A stretch of 64,000 bases of DNA from Chryseobacterium oncorhynchi (lineage in GTDB: Bacteria; Bacteroidota; Bacteroidia; Flavobacteriales; Weeksellaceae), in NCBI RefSeq assembly GCF_002899895.1, contig NZ_PPEI02000003.1, forward strand, positions 62,001 through 126,000, given 5' to 3'. The translations under genes were made by a program, and so were the position numbers. The notes under the pieces are model-generated. The model saw only the letters and a list, made by a program, of their open reading frames with translations. It was not told where the DNA came from and did not search any database. Below, one piece after another: positions 32,908 to 41,375 of the stretch; the first letter of the stretch is position 1; each line of letters begins with the position of its first letter.

Positions 32908-33879
32908 TTAAATTCTTATTACAAGCCTTTTTCCGGTTTGTATCTCTTCATTCCATACCGCTTCGATATTTTTAATATCAGCCTCTTCTGTTTCTATTTT
33001 AATGTTTCCATCTACGGCTGCCTGAAACATTTCCGGAATGATTTCTGAAAATAAAAGGGCAGATTCTTCTTTGGTCCAACTTCCCAACCCTGACCCTGAA
33101 ATTTGAATATCGGTTCCTCTAAGAATTTGTGAAGATAATTGAATGGTATCTCCACTCATTCCTCCTATCGTAACCAGCTTCACCTTATGAGAGAATGTTC
33201 CATCCCCTTTAAATGCTGATAAAATCATCTCCACAGAATGTCCCCAGATATAGTCCAGTACAATATCTATAGGTGTTTCCTTGTGAATATTTTTTATTTT
33301 TTCTTTAAAGTCTTCATCGCTTAGATGCAGGGATATAGCCTCATCAGCTCCCAATTCGTGAAGTACTTGTAGGGATTTTTCATTTCTTCCGGTGACAATA
33401 ATTTTTTTAGCGCCATACAGTTTTGCAATCTGTACGGCTATTCTGCCCGTAATTCCTGTTGCGCCATTCACTAGTACAACATCTCCGGGTTGTATTTTTG
33501 CCTTAAACCTTAAAGCCATTGCAGACCCCATAACAGCGTTTGGCAATGCTGCGGCTGTAGAAAAGTCTAATTCTTCAGGAATTTCAACCATCATTTTCTT
33601 ATCTGCGACTGCTTTCTCTGCAACGGTTCCTTTTTTACTAAAAAAATAAACTTTTGAACCATTTTCCAAGTACCCCACTCCATCAGACCCTACAATAGTT
33701 GGTTGATGTGTTTTATTTTCGGTAGAATAATGCTTTCCACTAGCTCTTGCTTTATCAAGGTTTTTGATGGATGCTGCCTTTACAGATACCAGAACTTCAT
33801 TCTCCTGTATTACTTTCGGTTCCGGAAAATCTGCATATTGAGGGGTTTGCCCTTTTTCAAATACGACTGCTGCTTTCAT
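32908..33879 (-). CDS. Zinc-independent MDR-family oxidoreductase (quinone reductase-like)
   Basis: A 323-residue medium-chain dehydrogenase/reductase. The ATG at 33879 (MKAAVVFEKGQTPQY) is the natural start; 33 more codons are open upstream but read as non-coding. The N-terminal GroES-like domain is followed by an NADPH-binding Rossmann fold (VLVNGATGITGRIAVQIAKL). The structural zinc cysteines are missing. It probably reduces a quinone or enone with NADPH. A Crp-like regulator gene lies 140 bases upstream on the same strand and may control it. Confidence 0.85.
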   Translation of the reverse strand: MKAAVVFEKGQTPQYADFPEPKVIQENEVLVSVKAASIKNLDKARASGKHYSTENKTHQPTIVGSDGVGYLENGSKVYFFSKKGTVAEKAVADKKMMVEIPEELDFSTAAALPNAVMGSAMALRFKAKIQPGDVVLVNGATGITGRIAVQIAKLYGAKKIIVTGRNEKSLQVLHELGADEAISLHLSDEDFKEKIKNIHKETPIDIVLDYIWGHSVEMILSAFKGDGTFSHKVKLVTIGGMSGDTIQLSSQILRGTDIQISGSGLGSWTKEESALLFSEIIPEMFQAAVDGNIKIETEEADIKNIEAVWNEEIQTGKRLVIRI

Positions 33880-34019
33880 TATATTAAATTTTCCTGCAAA
33901 ATTATTTCCGGAAAGACATGCCGTGCAATAACATTTGTTATCAGTTTTAAAAGCAATACGAAACCTTGAACTTATCAAGCTCTATCAATAGACGTAATAA
34001 ATTCTTTGTGTGCTTTGTA

Positions 34020-34601
34020 TTATAAAAGATTTTCTTTCAAAATTTTGCTTTTTATCCTGCTGAGATGCACTGTTGTAATCCCAAGATAGGAAGCGATATA
34101 ATGTTGAGGAACCCTTTTGATGATCTCTGGTTTTGCTTTAACCAGATTAAGATATCGCTGCTGTGGAGTATCTTTGATGAATGAAAAGAAATGTTTCATA
34201 TAATCGAATATCCTTTCGAAAAGGGCATCCATAAATAGGGTTCTAAGTTCCTGGTTATCATAAACCTCTTCCAGAAAGTTTTCAACATCAGGCTTCTTGA
34301 TTTTATACAGAATACAAGGTTCTATTGTTTCAAAGGAAACCATACTGGGAAGACCTTTTTTAAAGCTTTCCAAAGAAGAAAACATCGTGTTTTCCAGAAA
34401 GAACTGAAATGTCACATCCTTACCGTCATTATTATACCATGCTCTTATGATTCCCTTCTCTATATAAAAAGCATTGTATGAAACCTCTCCCTCGTGTAAA
34501 AGCAAGGTTTTAGCAGGAACTTCCATTCTTTCAAAACTTCCTAAAAACTTTCTCCATTTTTCCTTTGGGAAAGGGAATTTGTTCTTGATGTGCTCAAACA
34601 T
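34020..34601 (-). CDS. Crp/Fnr-family transcriptional regulator
   Basis: A 193-residue protein with a cyclic-nucleotide-binding-like beta-roll (about 20-110, containing LLHEGEVSYNAFYIEKGIIRAW split across two strands) and a C-terminal winged helix (QHYIASYLGITTVHLSRIKS). The residues that bind cAMP phosphate in Crp are not conserved, so the effector is unknown. It precedes the MDR oxidoreductase gene. Confidence 0.88.
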   Translation of the reverse strand: MFEHIKNKFPFPKEKWRKFLGSFERMEVPAKTLLLHEGEVSYNAFYIEKGIIRAWYNNDGKDVTFQFFLENTMFSSLESFKKGLPSMVSFETIEPCILYKIKKPDVENFLEEVYDNQELRTLFMDALFERIFDYMKHFFSFIKDTPQQRYLNLVKAKPEIIKRVPQHYIASYLGITTVHLSRIKSKILKENLL

Positions 34602-34613
34602 ATCAGTATAAAA

Positions 34614-34645
34614 AAAGAACGGAACCCATAAAGCTCCGTTCTTTT
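34614..34645 (-). terminator. Terminator downstream of glmM
   Basis: Ten-base stem AAAGAACGGA/TCCGTTCTTT with flanking A and T runs, between glmM and the Crp-like gene. Confidence 0.75.
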
Positions 34646-34652
34646 GATTTAT

Positions 34653-36035
34653 TTAAATTAAACTTTTAATTTTGGCAATGATATCATCTCCTAATTTATC
34701 AGCTTCTTCCTGAGATTTAGCTTCTGTATAAATTCTGATGATCGGTTCTGTATTGGATTTTCTAAGGTGAACCCAATTGTTTTCAAAGTCTATTTTAACA
34801 CCATCTACAGTAGAAACCTCTTCATTTTGGTACTCTTGTTCCATTTTGCTTAAAATAGCATCTACATCAATCTCCGGTGTCAGTTCTATTTTCTTTTTAC
34901 CCATGAAATAGCTTGGATATCCTGCTCTTAGTTCAGAAACGGTTTTGTTTTCCTTTGCTAAATGAGTTAAGAATAGGGCTACTCCTACTAAAGAGTCTCT
35001 TCCGTAGTGTAATTCCGGATAAATAATACCTCCGTTACCTTCGCCTCCAATGACAGCATTTTTCTCTTTCATTAAGGTCACTACATTTACTTCTCCTACA
35101 GCACTTGCAAAGTATTCTGAGTTATGTGACTGTGCTACATCCCTCAAGGCACGGCTTGAAGAAAGATTAGAGATTGCTACCCCGTTTTTATGTTTTAATA
35201 AGTAATCTGCAATAGCAACTAATGTATATTCTTCTCCGAACATTTCTCCCTTTTCATCAATAAGGGCTAATCTGTCTACATCCGGGTCTACAACTACTCC
35301 AAAATCTGCATTTTCTTTTTTAACTAACTCGCAAATGTCTCCCAAATGTTCTTTTAAAGGTTCCGGATTGTGAGGGAAGTGACCTGTTGGTTCACAGTAT
35401 AATTTAATAGTTTCGCAACCTAATTTATCCAATAGCATTGGAATTGCAATACCTCCTGTAGAGTTTACAGCATCCAGTACTACCTTGAAGTTTTTTGCTT
35501 TAATGGCTTCAACATCTACCATCGGCAAATCAAGAATCTGCTGAATATGGATATCGAAAGCGTCTTCTCTTGTTTCATACTTCCCAAGATCATCTACCTC
35601 AGCATAATTGAAGTCTTCGTTTTCTGCAAGAGCAAGAACTTCAGCACCGTTTTCCCCACTGATGAATTCTCCTTTTTCGTTTAAAAGCTTAAGGGCATTC
35701 CATTGTTTTGGGTTGTGAGATGCTGTAAGGATAATTCCTCCGTCAGCATTCAATTCAGGCACCATTATTTCCACGGTAGGCGTTGTAGAAAGTCCTAAAT
35801 CTACCACGTTGATCCCTAACCCTTGCAATGTAGCAGTAACTAAGGAAGAAACCATCTGACCAGAAATTCTGGCATCTCTTCCGATGATAAGGGTAAGGTC
35901 TTTTTTATTTTTATTGTTCTGAAGCCAGGTTCCGAATGCGGATGCAAATTTTACCACATCCAGCGGTGTAAGGTTATCATTAACTCTTCCGCCAATGGTT
36001 CCGCGAATTCCTGAAATAGATTTTATTAACGACAT
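34653..36035 (-). CDS. glmM: Phosphoglucosamine mutase
   Basis: GlmM converts glucosamine-6-phosphate to glucosamine-1-phosphate on the way to UDP-GlcNAc for peptidoglycan and LPS. The 460-residue protein has the phosphoserine loop TASHNPKQWNALK, the metal loop DPDVDRLAL, the sugar loop GGEGNGGI and the phosphate loop RKSNTEPIIRIY. The start SISGIRGTIGG is typical of the Bacteroidota GlmM group. A -7 box TATCTTTG (36080-36087, leftward) lies upstream. Other phosphohexomutases share these motifs, so the substrate is from subgroup resemblance. Confidence 0.9.
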   Translation of the reverse strand: MSLIKSISGIRGTIGGRVNDNLTPLDVVKFASAFGTWLQNNKNKKDLTLIIGRDARISGQMVSSLVTATLQGLGINVVDLGLSTTPTVEIMVPELNADGGIILTASHNPKQWNALKLLNEKGEFISGENGAEVLALAENEDFNYAEVDDLGKYETREDAFDIHIQQILDLPMVDVEAIKAKNFKVVLDAVNSTGGIAIPMLLDKLGCETIKLYCEPTGHFPHNPEPLKEHLGDICELVKKENADFGVVVDPDVDRLALIDEKGEMFGEEYTLVAIADYLLKHKNGVAISNLSSSRALRDVAQSHNSEYFASAVGEVNVVTLMKEKNAVIGGEGNGGIIYPELHYGRDSLVGVALFLTHLAKENKTVSELRAGYPSYFMGKKKIELTPEIDVDAILSKMEQEYQNEEVSTVDGVKIDFENNWVHLRKSNTEPIIRIYTEAKSQEEADKLGDDIIAKIKSLI

Positions 36036-36105
36036 TATGTTTTTTATTTCTTATTGTTAGTATTATAATTTGTCCGAAACAAAGATACTTAAAAAGATTT
36101 TCAAC

Positions 36106-37119
36106 TTATAAAACAGGAATCTTTTTTTGAATTTTGTCATAGGTATTCTTTACCACTCTGGGAGGTGCAAAACGATAACCAATGTACAGCAAACCATACA
36201 CATTATTATTTTGTATAGCTTGATTTTTTGCCTGATTATAAGTGTAGGCATTAAAATTCATTTTCCCACCAAATAAAAACCGATCCGTGTTATATCCCAC
36301 ATGAAGACCGCCTTCCATTCTTAACGTTAAATATTGTGCATTTACTCTTGAATTATCCTCCTGAGCATCCCGATAGGTTGAAAATTTCCCACCAAGCCCA
36401 AGGGCAAGATAGGGTGAAATATTTACATTCTTCCCGAGCACCCAATTGTAGAAGTAGCCGATATTCCCACCAATTTTATACTGTGTTTCTTTAACTTTTT
36501 TCTCATCTACCTTATTTCTGAAAACAGTAAGGTCATAATCTAGAAACGGAACCCAGCTTCCTGAGCTTTTACTCTGCCATTCGCCTTGGGTATAGATACT
36601 TTTTGCTGAAAAATTTTTGTTGAGGATATACGACGTAGAACCACCAAAACTCTGTACTCTTAAGTCTGGAAACTGCATATAAGGATCACCCTCCCTCCAA
36701 TTGGGGAAAAGATCCTGCATGTTTTCAATATAAAACCCTTTAACGTTTTTGTAATAAAGAGTCTGGATGAATCTTTTGGGGAATAATCTGAAACTAAAAT
36801 CCGTATAGGAACTGTTTCCTTTTAGTTCATTGTCCTTATTTTCTGAAAAAAACTTAGGCGCAAACGATACGGTTGCACTGATGATCTTATAGTCAACAGA
36901 TAAGGAAACTTTTGTTTTATTGTTGATTGTAAATATCTGCTGTTGCCCCTTTCCCTCCTCTCCTTCTGAGAAAATAAAGCTTTCAATATTGGTATCCAGA
37001 TTGGCGCGAATCATTACCTGATCTGCGTAGGACTTGATATCAGTAGTATCCTTTTGTGCATTTGCCGGAATAGCAAATAAAAAAAATAATAATGCAAGTA
37101 CTATTCTTGGAACGCTCAA
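36106..37119 (-). CDS. DUF4421-family outer-membrane protein
   Basis: A 337-residue exported protein with a signal peptide ending in ANAQ and a series of amphipathic beta strands (SFRLFPKRFIQTLYYKNVKG) consistent with a small outer-membrane barrel. It resembles the DUF4421 family common in Bacteroidota, of unknown function. It stands alone between glmM and the feo operon. Confidence 0.75.
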   Translation of the reverse strand: MSVPRIVLALLFFLFAIPANAQKDTTDIKSYADQVMIRANLDTNIESFIFSEGEEGKGQQQIFTINNKTKVSLSVDYKIISATVSFAPKFFSENKDNELKGNSSYTDFSFRLFPKRFIQTLYYKNVKGFYIENMQDLFPNWREGDPYMQFPDLRVQSFGGSTSYILNKNFSAKSIYTQGEWQSKSSGSWVPFLDYDLTVFRNKVDEKKVKETQYKIGGNIGYFYNWVLGKNVNISPYLALGLGGKFSTYRDAQEDNSRVNAQYLTLRMEGGLHVGYNTDRFLFGGKMNFNAYTYNQAKNQAIQNNNVYGLLYIGYRFAPPRVVKNTYDKIQKKIPVL

Positions 37120-37185
37120 ACTGGATATTTTAAATTAAAAAAATGAAATTACTACATTTTTTTCAATTATCCGCTGAATGTTATG

Positions 37186-37338
37186 TTAAGAACAACCGCA
37201 ATCTTTATCGCAATTTGTTCTTTTGGAGCTAAATTTCTTTGGAGCAAAGTTCTTTTTAAGCACCTTAAATAGAGAGAAACAAGCAAAAGCTACAATTAAT
37301 GCAACAAGTATGTACTGAAAAATTAATGAAGAATCCAT
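37186..37338 (-). CDS. FeoB-associated Cys-rich membrane protein
   Basis: A 50-residue protein from the ATG at 37338: one TM helix (IFQYILVALIVAFACF), then a basic stretch and the cysteine-rich end NCDKDCGCS. Such small proteins follow feoB in many Bacteroidota and may help ferrous iron transport, in the manner of FeoC-like accessories. Its ATG overlaps the feoB stop by one base (TAATG), indicating coupled translation. Confidence 0.88.
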   Translation of the reverse strand: MDSSLIFQYILVALIVAFACFSLFKVLKKNFAPKKFSSKRTNCDKDCGCS

Positions 37339-39371
37339 TACTTTAAAATTTGATATGCTATCATCGACACAAAATATGCCAAACCTGTCATCATAGCCAC
37401 CTGAAAGCCTGTCCATTTCCAGCTTTTGGTTTCTCTATAGACTACTGCCAGTGTAGAAATACACTGCATTGCAAATGCATAGAATAAAAGGACCGAGATT
37501 CCTGTTGCAAAACTGAAGACTTTCTCTCCGTTTGGCTTCACATCTCGTCTCATTTTATCAATCACTTTTACCTCAGGAGCATCATCTTCAAGGCTATAAA
37601 GTGTAGACATTGTTCCCACAAACACTTCTCTTGCCACGAAACTTGTAAGAATCCCTACTCCCATTTTCCAGTCGTAGCCCAATGGAGCAATTACCGGCTC
37701 TATTCCTTTACCCATTTTGGCAAGGTAAGAATGGTCTAGTTCAACATTTGCGGCTACCAATTCGTTTGGATTCTGCTTAGGTCCGAAATAGCTTAAAAAC
37801 CAGATAATAATACTTACAATGAAGATAATTTTACCTGCTCCAGTGATGAAATCCCATACTTTACCCAAAACCATTTTAAAGTCATAGCCAAAAAGTGGTT
37901 TTTTATAAGCAGGAAGGTCCATTACCAAATATGTTTTTCCTTTGTCTTTAATAAATCCTTTAAGAATTGCTGCAGAAAGTAGTGCGACTAAAAAGCCCAG
38001 CAAATACATTCCCATCAATACGAGTGCCTTATATTTTATACCCAGGAAAGATCCTTCAGAAATGATTAATCCAATAATGATACTGTACACCGGAAGTCTC
38101 GCTGAACACGTCATGAACGGCGTTACCAATATCGTCAGTAATCTTTCTTTAACGTTTTCAATGTTCCTTGTAGAAATTACCGCCGGGATTGCACAAGCTG
38201 TTCCTGAAACAAGAGGAACGATACTTTTTCCGTTAAGTCCAAATGGGCGAAGAAGTCTATCCATAAGGAAAACAACCCTTGCCATATAACCTGAATCCTC
38301 CAATAAGTAGAGGAAATATAATAAAATTCCGATTTGTGGTGCAAAAACTACAATTCCACCGATTCCCGGAACAATTCCGTTAGAAATTAGTGAATTAACA
38401 GGTCCTTCAGGAAGATGTTCATTGGTAAATGCAGCCAACCACGAGAAAGTTTCTTCAATCCAGTTCATTGGATATTCTGCAAGGAAGAAAACACTTTGGA
38501 AAATTACCAATAAGATGGCTAAGAAAACAATGTAACCCCAGAACTTATGAACTAAAACCTTATCCAGTTTTTCCGTTAGCAATTCTTTGAACTGCGGCTT
38601 CTTGGAAATTACATTCTCTAATATTTTATCAACGGTTTGGTATCTCCTAACGGTCTCCTGAACCTGTAATCTTTTTGGAACCAAACTTTTAGCATCAGAT
38701 TCATTGATCTGTTCCATTACAGATCCTATCTTTCCAAGATCTGTTCCTAATGAAAGGCTCATCCATGCTTTATATTCATTATCCAGCCCTTTATGAGAGG
38801 TCAGTTTTTGGATAAAATCTCTGTGTTCGGCAGGGGTTTCAAAAGAAAGTTTATCTGTCTTTACAAATTCATTGTTATAAACAGCATCTCTTACTTCATT
38901 GATACCAATCTGTTCTTTGGCATTGGTTTGAATAATTTTAATCCCTAATGCTTCAGAAAACTTTTGAATATCTATGGTAATTCCTCTTCGTTCTGCCTGA
39001 TCTATCTGATTCACAATCAAAATCATGGGAATTCCAAGATCCTGAATCTGCTGAAATAAAAGAAGACCTCTTTTTAGGCTTAATGCTTCAAGAATATAAA
39101 CAACTCCTGCATAGTTTTTTTGTTCGTCAATAAGGTATTTTGAAAAAATAGCCTCATCTTCTGAACTTGGATATACACTATAAGAACCCGGAAGGTCAAC
39201 AACCTCAACGTCTTCATTTTTATAGGCGTAATTTCCCGAATGACTTGCAACGGTAACACCTGCATAGTTTCCGGTTTTCTGCTTTTTGTTACAAAGTGCA
39301 TTAAAAACCGTCGACTTCCCTACATTAGGATTCCCAACTAAAAGTATTTGTTTTTTCTTGTTTGCCTGCAT
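37338..39371 (-). CDS. feoB: Ferrous iron transporter B
   Basis: A 677-residue Fe(II) permease. The N-terminal G domain has G1 GNPNVGKST, G3 DLPGSYS and G4 NQID; a helical GDI-like spacer follows; from about residue 275 there are the Gate-type membrane segments (GTACAIPAVISTRNIEN and VAREVFVGTMSTLY). It is in the middle of a leftward feoA-feoB-accessory operon, overlapping both neighbours by one base. Length is normal for the Bacteroidota form. Confidence 0.96.
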   Translation of the reverse strand: MQANKKKQILLVGNPNVGKSTVFNALCNKKQKTGNYAGVTVASHSGNYAYKNEDVEVVDLPGSYSVYPSSEDEAIFSKYLIDEQKNYAGVVYILEALSLKRGLLLFQQIQDLGIPMILIVNQIDQAERRGITIDIQKFSEALGIKIIQTNAKEQIGINEVRDAVYNNEFVKTDKLSFETPAEHRDFIQKLTSHKGLDNEYKAWMSLSLGTDLGKIGSVMEQINESDAKSLVPKRLQVQETVRRYQTVDKILENVISKKPQFKELLTEKLDKVLVHKFWGYIVFLAILLVIFQSVFFLAEYPMNWIEETFSWLAAFTNEHLPEGPVNSLISNGIVPGIGGIVVFAPQIGILLYFLYLLEDSGYMARVVFLMDRLLRPFGLNGKSIVPLVSGTACAIPAVISTRNIENVKERLLTILVTPFMTCSARLPVYSIIIGLIISEGSFLGIKYKALVLMGMYLLGFLVALLSAAILKGFIKDKGKTYLVMDLPAYKKPLFGYDFKMVLGKVWDFITGAGKIIFIVSIIIWFLSYFGPKQNPNELVAANVELDHSYLAKMGKGIEPVIAPLGYDWKMGVGILTSFVAREVFVGTMSTLYSLEDDAPEVKVIDKMRRDVKPNGEKVFSFATGISVLLFYAFAMQCISTLAVVYRETKSWKWTGFQVAMMTGLAYFVSMIAYQILK

Positions 39372-39625
39372 TAATTCAATTCTTCAACAATGATATAATC
39401 TCCTTCTTCCTCACGAAGAGCAATCCGGCTTTTCTCTGCTCCAAATTCCACATACATTGGCCCATTGAACGGAGCCTGGTACAAAATCCTGAATACAGTC
39501 TCCGGAAGGAGGCCCATTTCAATGATTTTATTGGGCATTTTCAGATGGTCATTATCATATCCCAATATCTTTCCCATTTTGTTCTTAGGAAATCCACTTA
39601 ATTTATGTAATTCGTTCTCTTTCAA
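39371..39625 (-). CDS. feoA: Ferrous iron transport protein A
   Basis: An 84-residue SH3-like protein with the FeoA pattern (NKIIEMGLLPETVFRILYQA, then RIALREEEGDYIIVE). It supports FeoB function. First gene of the operon; its stop overlaps the feoB ATG as TAATG. The upstream region carries a -7 box and a near-palindrome (39645-39676). Confidence 0.93.
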   Translation of the reverse strand: MKENELHKLSGFPKNKMGKILGYDNDHLKMPNKIIEMGLLPETVFRILYQAPFNGPMYVEFGAEKSRIALREEEGDYIIVEELN

Positions 39626-39644
39626 AGCCTAAATTTTTGTCTTG

Positions 39645-39676
39645 CAAATATACGCTATTTAAATTTAATCTAAATA
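39645..39676 (-). promoter_or_regulatory. feo promoter with metalloregulator-like palindrome
   Basis: Leftward -7 box TATATTTG at 39645-39652. Directly upstream, 39656-39676 is a 21-base near-palindrome with arms TATTTAGATT and AATTTAAATA (one mismatch) in the promoter spacer, where a repressor would block transcription. A Fur- or DtxR-type regulator is likely. Confidence 0.5.
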
Positions 39677-39758
39677 ACGATTGCTCATAAAAGAAATCAA
39701 CCCAAATACATTACTGTATCTGGGTTGACTCGAAATATAATTTAGTTGATATGAATGC

Positions 39759-40667
39759 TTATTTTTTCTTTTTTTCTGAAGCAGGTTGCTCTTTTTCGAT
39801 AGGATTATCGTTGGCGTTATAAAACTCCTTGTACTGCTTCTCCTGTTTCTTCATCATGTCCCCCAGTGTTCCGTCCATTCCGGGAATTGTTTTAGACATC
39901 ATGTCCTGTGTCATCATTGGACGTACAGAAGCAAATGGATCTTTTTTGAAATCATTGAATGTTTTTTCAAATTTTTCTCTTGATAATTCATTTACTTTTC
40001 CTCCGGAAGCTCCCATCAAGCTTTCAATGTAGGAAAACTCTGTATAATCTTTTACTTTTTTATTCCCTTGCAATACCCAAGAATAGTTTTTATCTGCATC
40101 TTCAATCTTTACGATTAAACCCGGAAGTCCTGAAAATTTATATGGCCCATCCTGAAAAGGGATATCTGTACTAAACCATGCCGTCCATTTTCTTCCTCCA
40201 AACTCAGTAGTTGCCTTTTGAGTATTGTATTCTCCAATCTTTTGCTTGTCGCTAAGAATATTCCAGTTGAACTTTAGATCTTCACTGTACCCAATATTAC
40301 TTGGTGTAAAACCATTGGCAATTTTGTCTACATACTGAGCTTTCATGCTTGGATAAGCCTTATATATTCTTGCAGAAATTTTTGGGGTTTTAAGTGACTT
40401 GCTAAGGTCTTTCATCATCCCGGCTTTTTTCATGGCTTCTATTTCAACTTTCATGATAGAATCCTGTGCTATTACAGTATAATCCTGATAAACTGATCGG
40501 TTTTTATCTGTAATGTCTAAGATTGTAATTACCTTGTCTAGTTTTGTAGAATCTTTCTTAGGTTTAAAAGTCAGTTCATAAAAGAATCGGTTGGCCGTTT
40601 CTTTGGTATCCTGAGCACCAGCAAAAGCAAAAAGAGTGATAAGAAATACTGAAAATAACTTTTTCAT
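39759..40667 (-). CDS. GLPGLI-family protein
   Basis: A 302-residue exported protein from the ATG at 40667, with signal peptide ending in AGAQ (19 more codons are open upstream but unlikely). The family signature FSGLPGLIVKIED is present in the middle, followed by a K-rich C-terminus. The family is Bacteroidota-specific with unknown function, and members are often paired with a large receptor-like protein; here such a gene (41376-44075) lies two genes upstream and shares the promoter sequence. Confidence 0.9.
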   Translation of the reverse strand: MKKLFSVFLITLFAFAGAQDTKETANRFFYELTFKPKKDSTKLDKVITILDITDKNRSVYQDYTVIAQDSIMKVEIEAMKKAGMMKDLSKSLKTPKISARIYKAYPSMKAQYVDKIANGFTPSNIGYSEDLKFNWNILSDKQKIGEYNTQKATTEFGGRKWTAWFSTDIPFQDGPYKFSGLPGLIVKIEDADKNYSWVLQGNKKVKDYTEFSYIESLMGASGGKVNELSREKFEKTFNDFKKDPFASVRPMMTQDMMSKTIPGMDGTLGDMMKKQEKQYKEFYNANDNPIEKEQPASEKKKK

Positions 40668-40679
40668 TTTCCAAGTTTT

Positions 40680-40720
40680 ATTAATTAGTAATAGATTATG
40701 GAATTTTGTTACAGTTTTTT
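40680..40720 (-). promoter_or_regulatory. Promoter region shared with the 41376-44075 gene
   Basis: About 41 bases here align without gaps with 44088-44128 upstream of the receptor-like gene, with identical spacing between TTAATTAG and GTTACA (TGTAAC on the coding strand). The pattern suggests one shared sigma factor or regulator. Confidence 0.55.
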
Positions 40721-40826
40721 TCAATTTTCTTTCAGAGGTTAGAGTAAAACATTAAAAATTATGATTCCGTTAAAACATTTTCAGGGGTAAAAGTTTTAAC
40801 TTTAACTTTCTCAAAAACAAAATATT

Positions 40827-41324
40827 ATGGACACTTTATCACAATTTAAAAATGAGCTGGAGACGGAATATCAAACCACCAGAAAATTCTTTGAAACTTA
40901 TCCTGACGGAAAAAATGAGTATGCTCCTCATGAAAAAAGCATGAAACTGATGCCTCTTGCCACCCATATTGCTGAAATCTTTGAATGGCCTAATACGATG
41001 CTCAAAACCTCTGATCTAGATTTTGGAAAGGGTGATTATCAACCCAAGAAATTTTCAACCAAAGAAGATCTCTTACAGTCACTTGACCAAAATTTCCAAT
41101 CAGGTAAGGAAGCTCTCGAAAATGCCAATGAAAATGACCTTAATGGAAGCTGGGCACTGAAAAACAATGGACAGGAACTGGCAAAATGGACAAAATATGA
41201 ATCGATTCGTCATGCATTAAATCAAATTACCCATCACAGAGCACAATTAGGTGTTTATTACAGACTAAATGACATTCCTTTGCCTGGAAGTTATGGGCCG
41301 TCTGCCGATTATCAAGGCTTTTAA
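40827..41324 (+). CDS. DinB-family protein
   Basis: A 165-residue four-helix-bundle protein of the DinB/YfiT kind. Likely metal histidines lie in LATHIAEIF, SIRHALNQITHHRAQL. Members are metal-dependent enzymes, including thiol transferases, but many have no known role. It is transcribed alone between the GLPGLI and receptor-like genes, in the opposite direction, and is followed by a bidirectional terminator. Confidence 0.88.
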   Translation: MDTLSQFKNELETEYQTTRKFFETYPDGKNEYAPHEKSMKLMPLATHIAEIFEWPNTMLKTSDLDFGKGDYQPKKFSTKEDLLQSLDQNFQSGKEALENANENDLNGSWALKNNGQELAKWTKYESIRHALNQITHHRAQLGVYYRLNDIPLPGSYGPSADYQGF

Positions 41325-41343
41325 TAAATCAGTATATCTCAAT

Positions 41344-41372
41344 AAAAAACCAATCTCTAGGGATTGGTTTTT
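41344..41372. terminator. Bidirectional terminator
   Basis: Stem AAAACCAATC/GATTGGTTTT between convergent genes. Confidence 0.75.
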
Positions 41373-41375
41373 ACT

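Noticed and set aside
33880-33978. N-terminal extension of the MDR oxidoreductase
   Set aside because: The family starts at the ATG 33879; the upstream codons look random.
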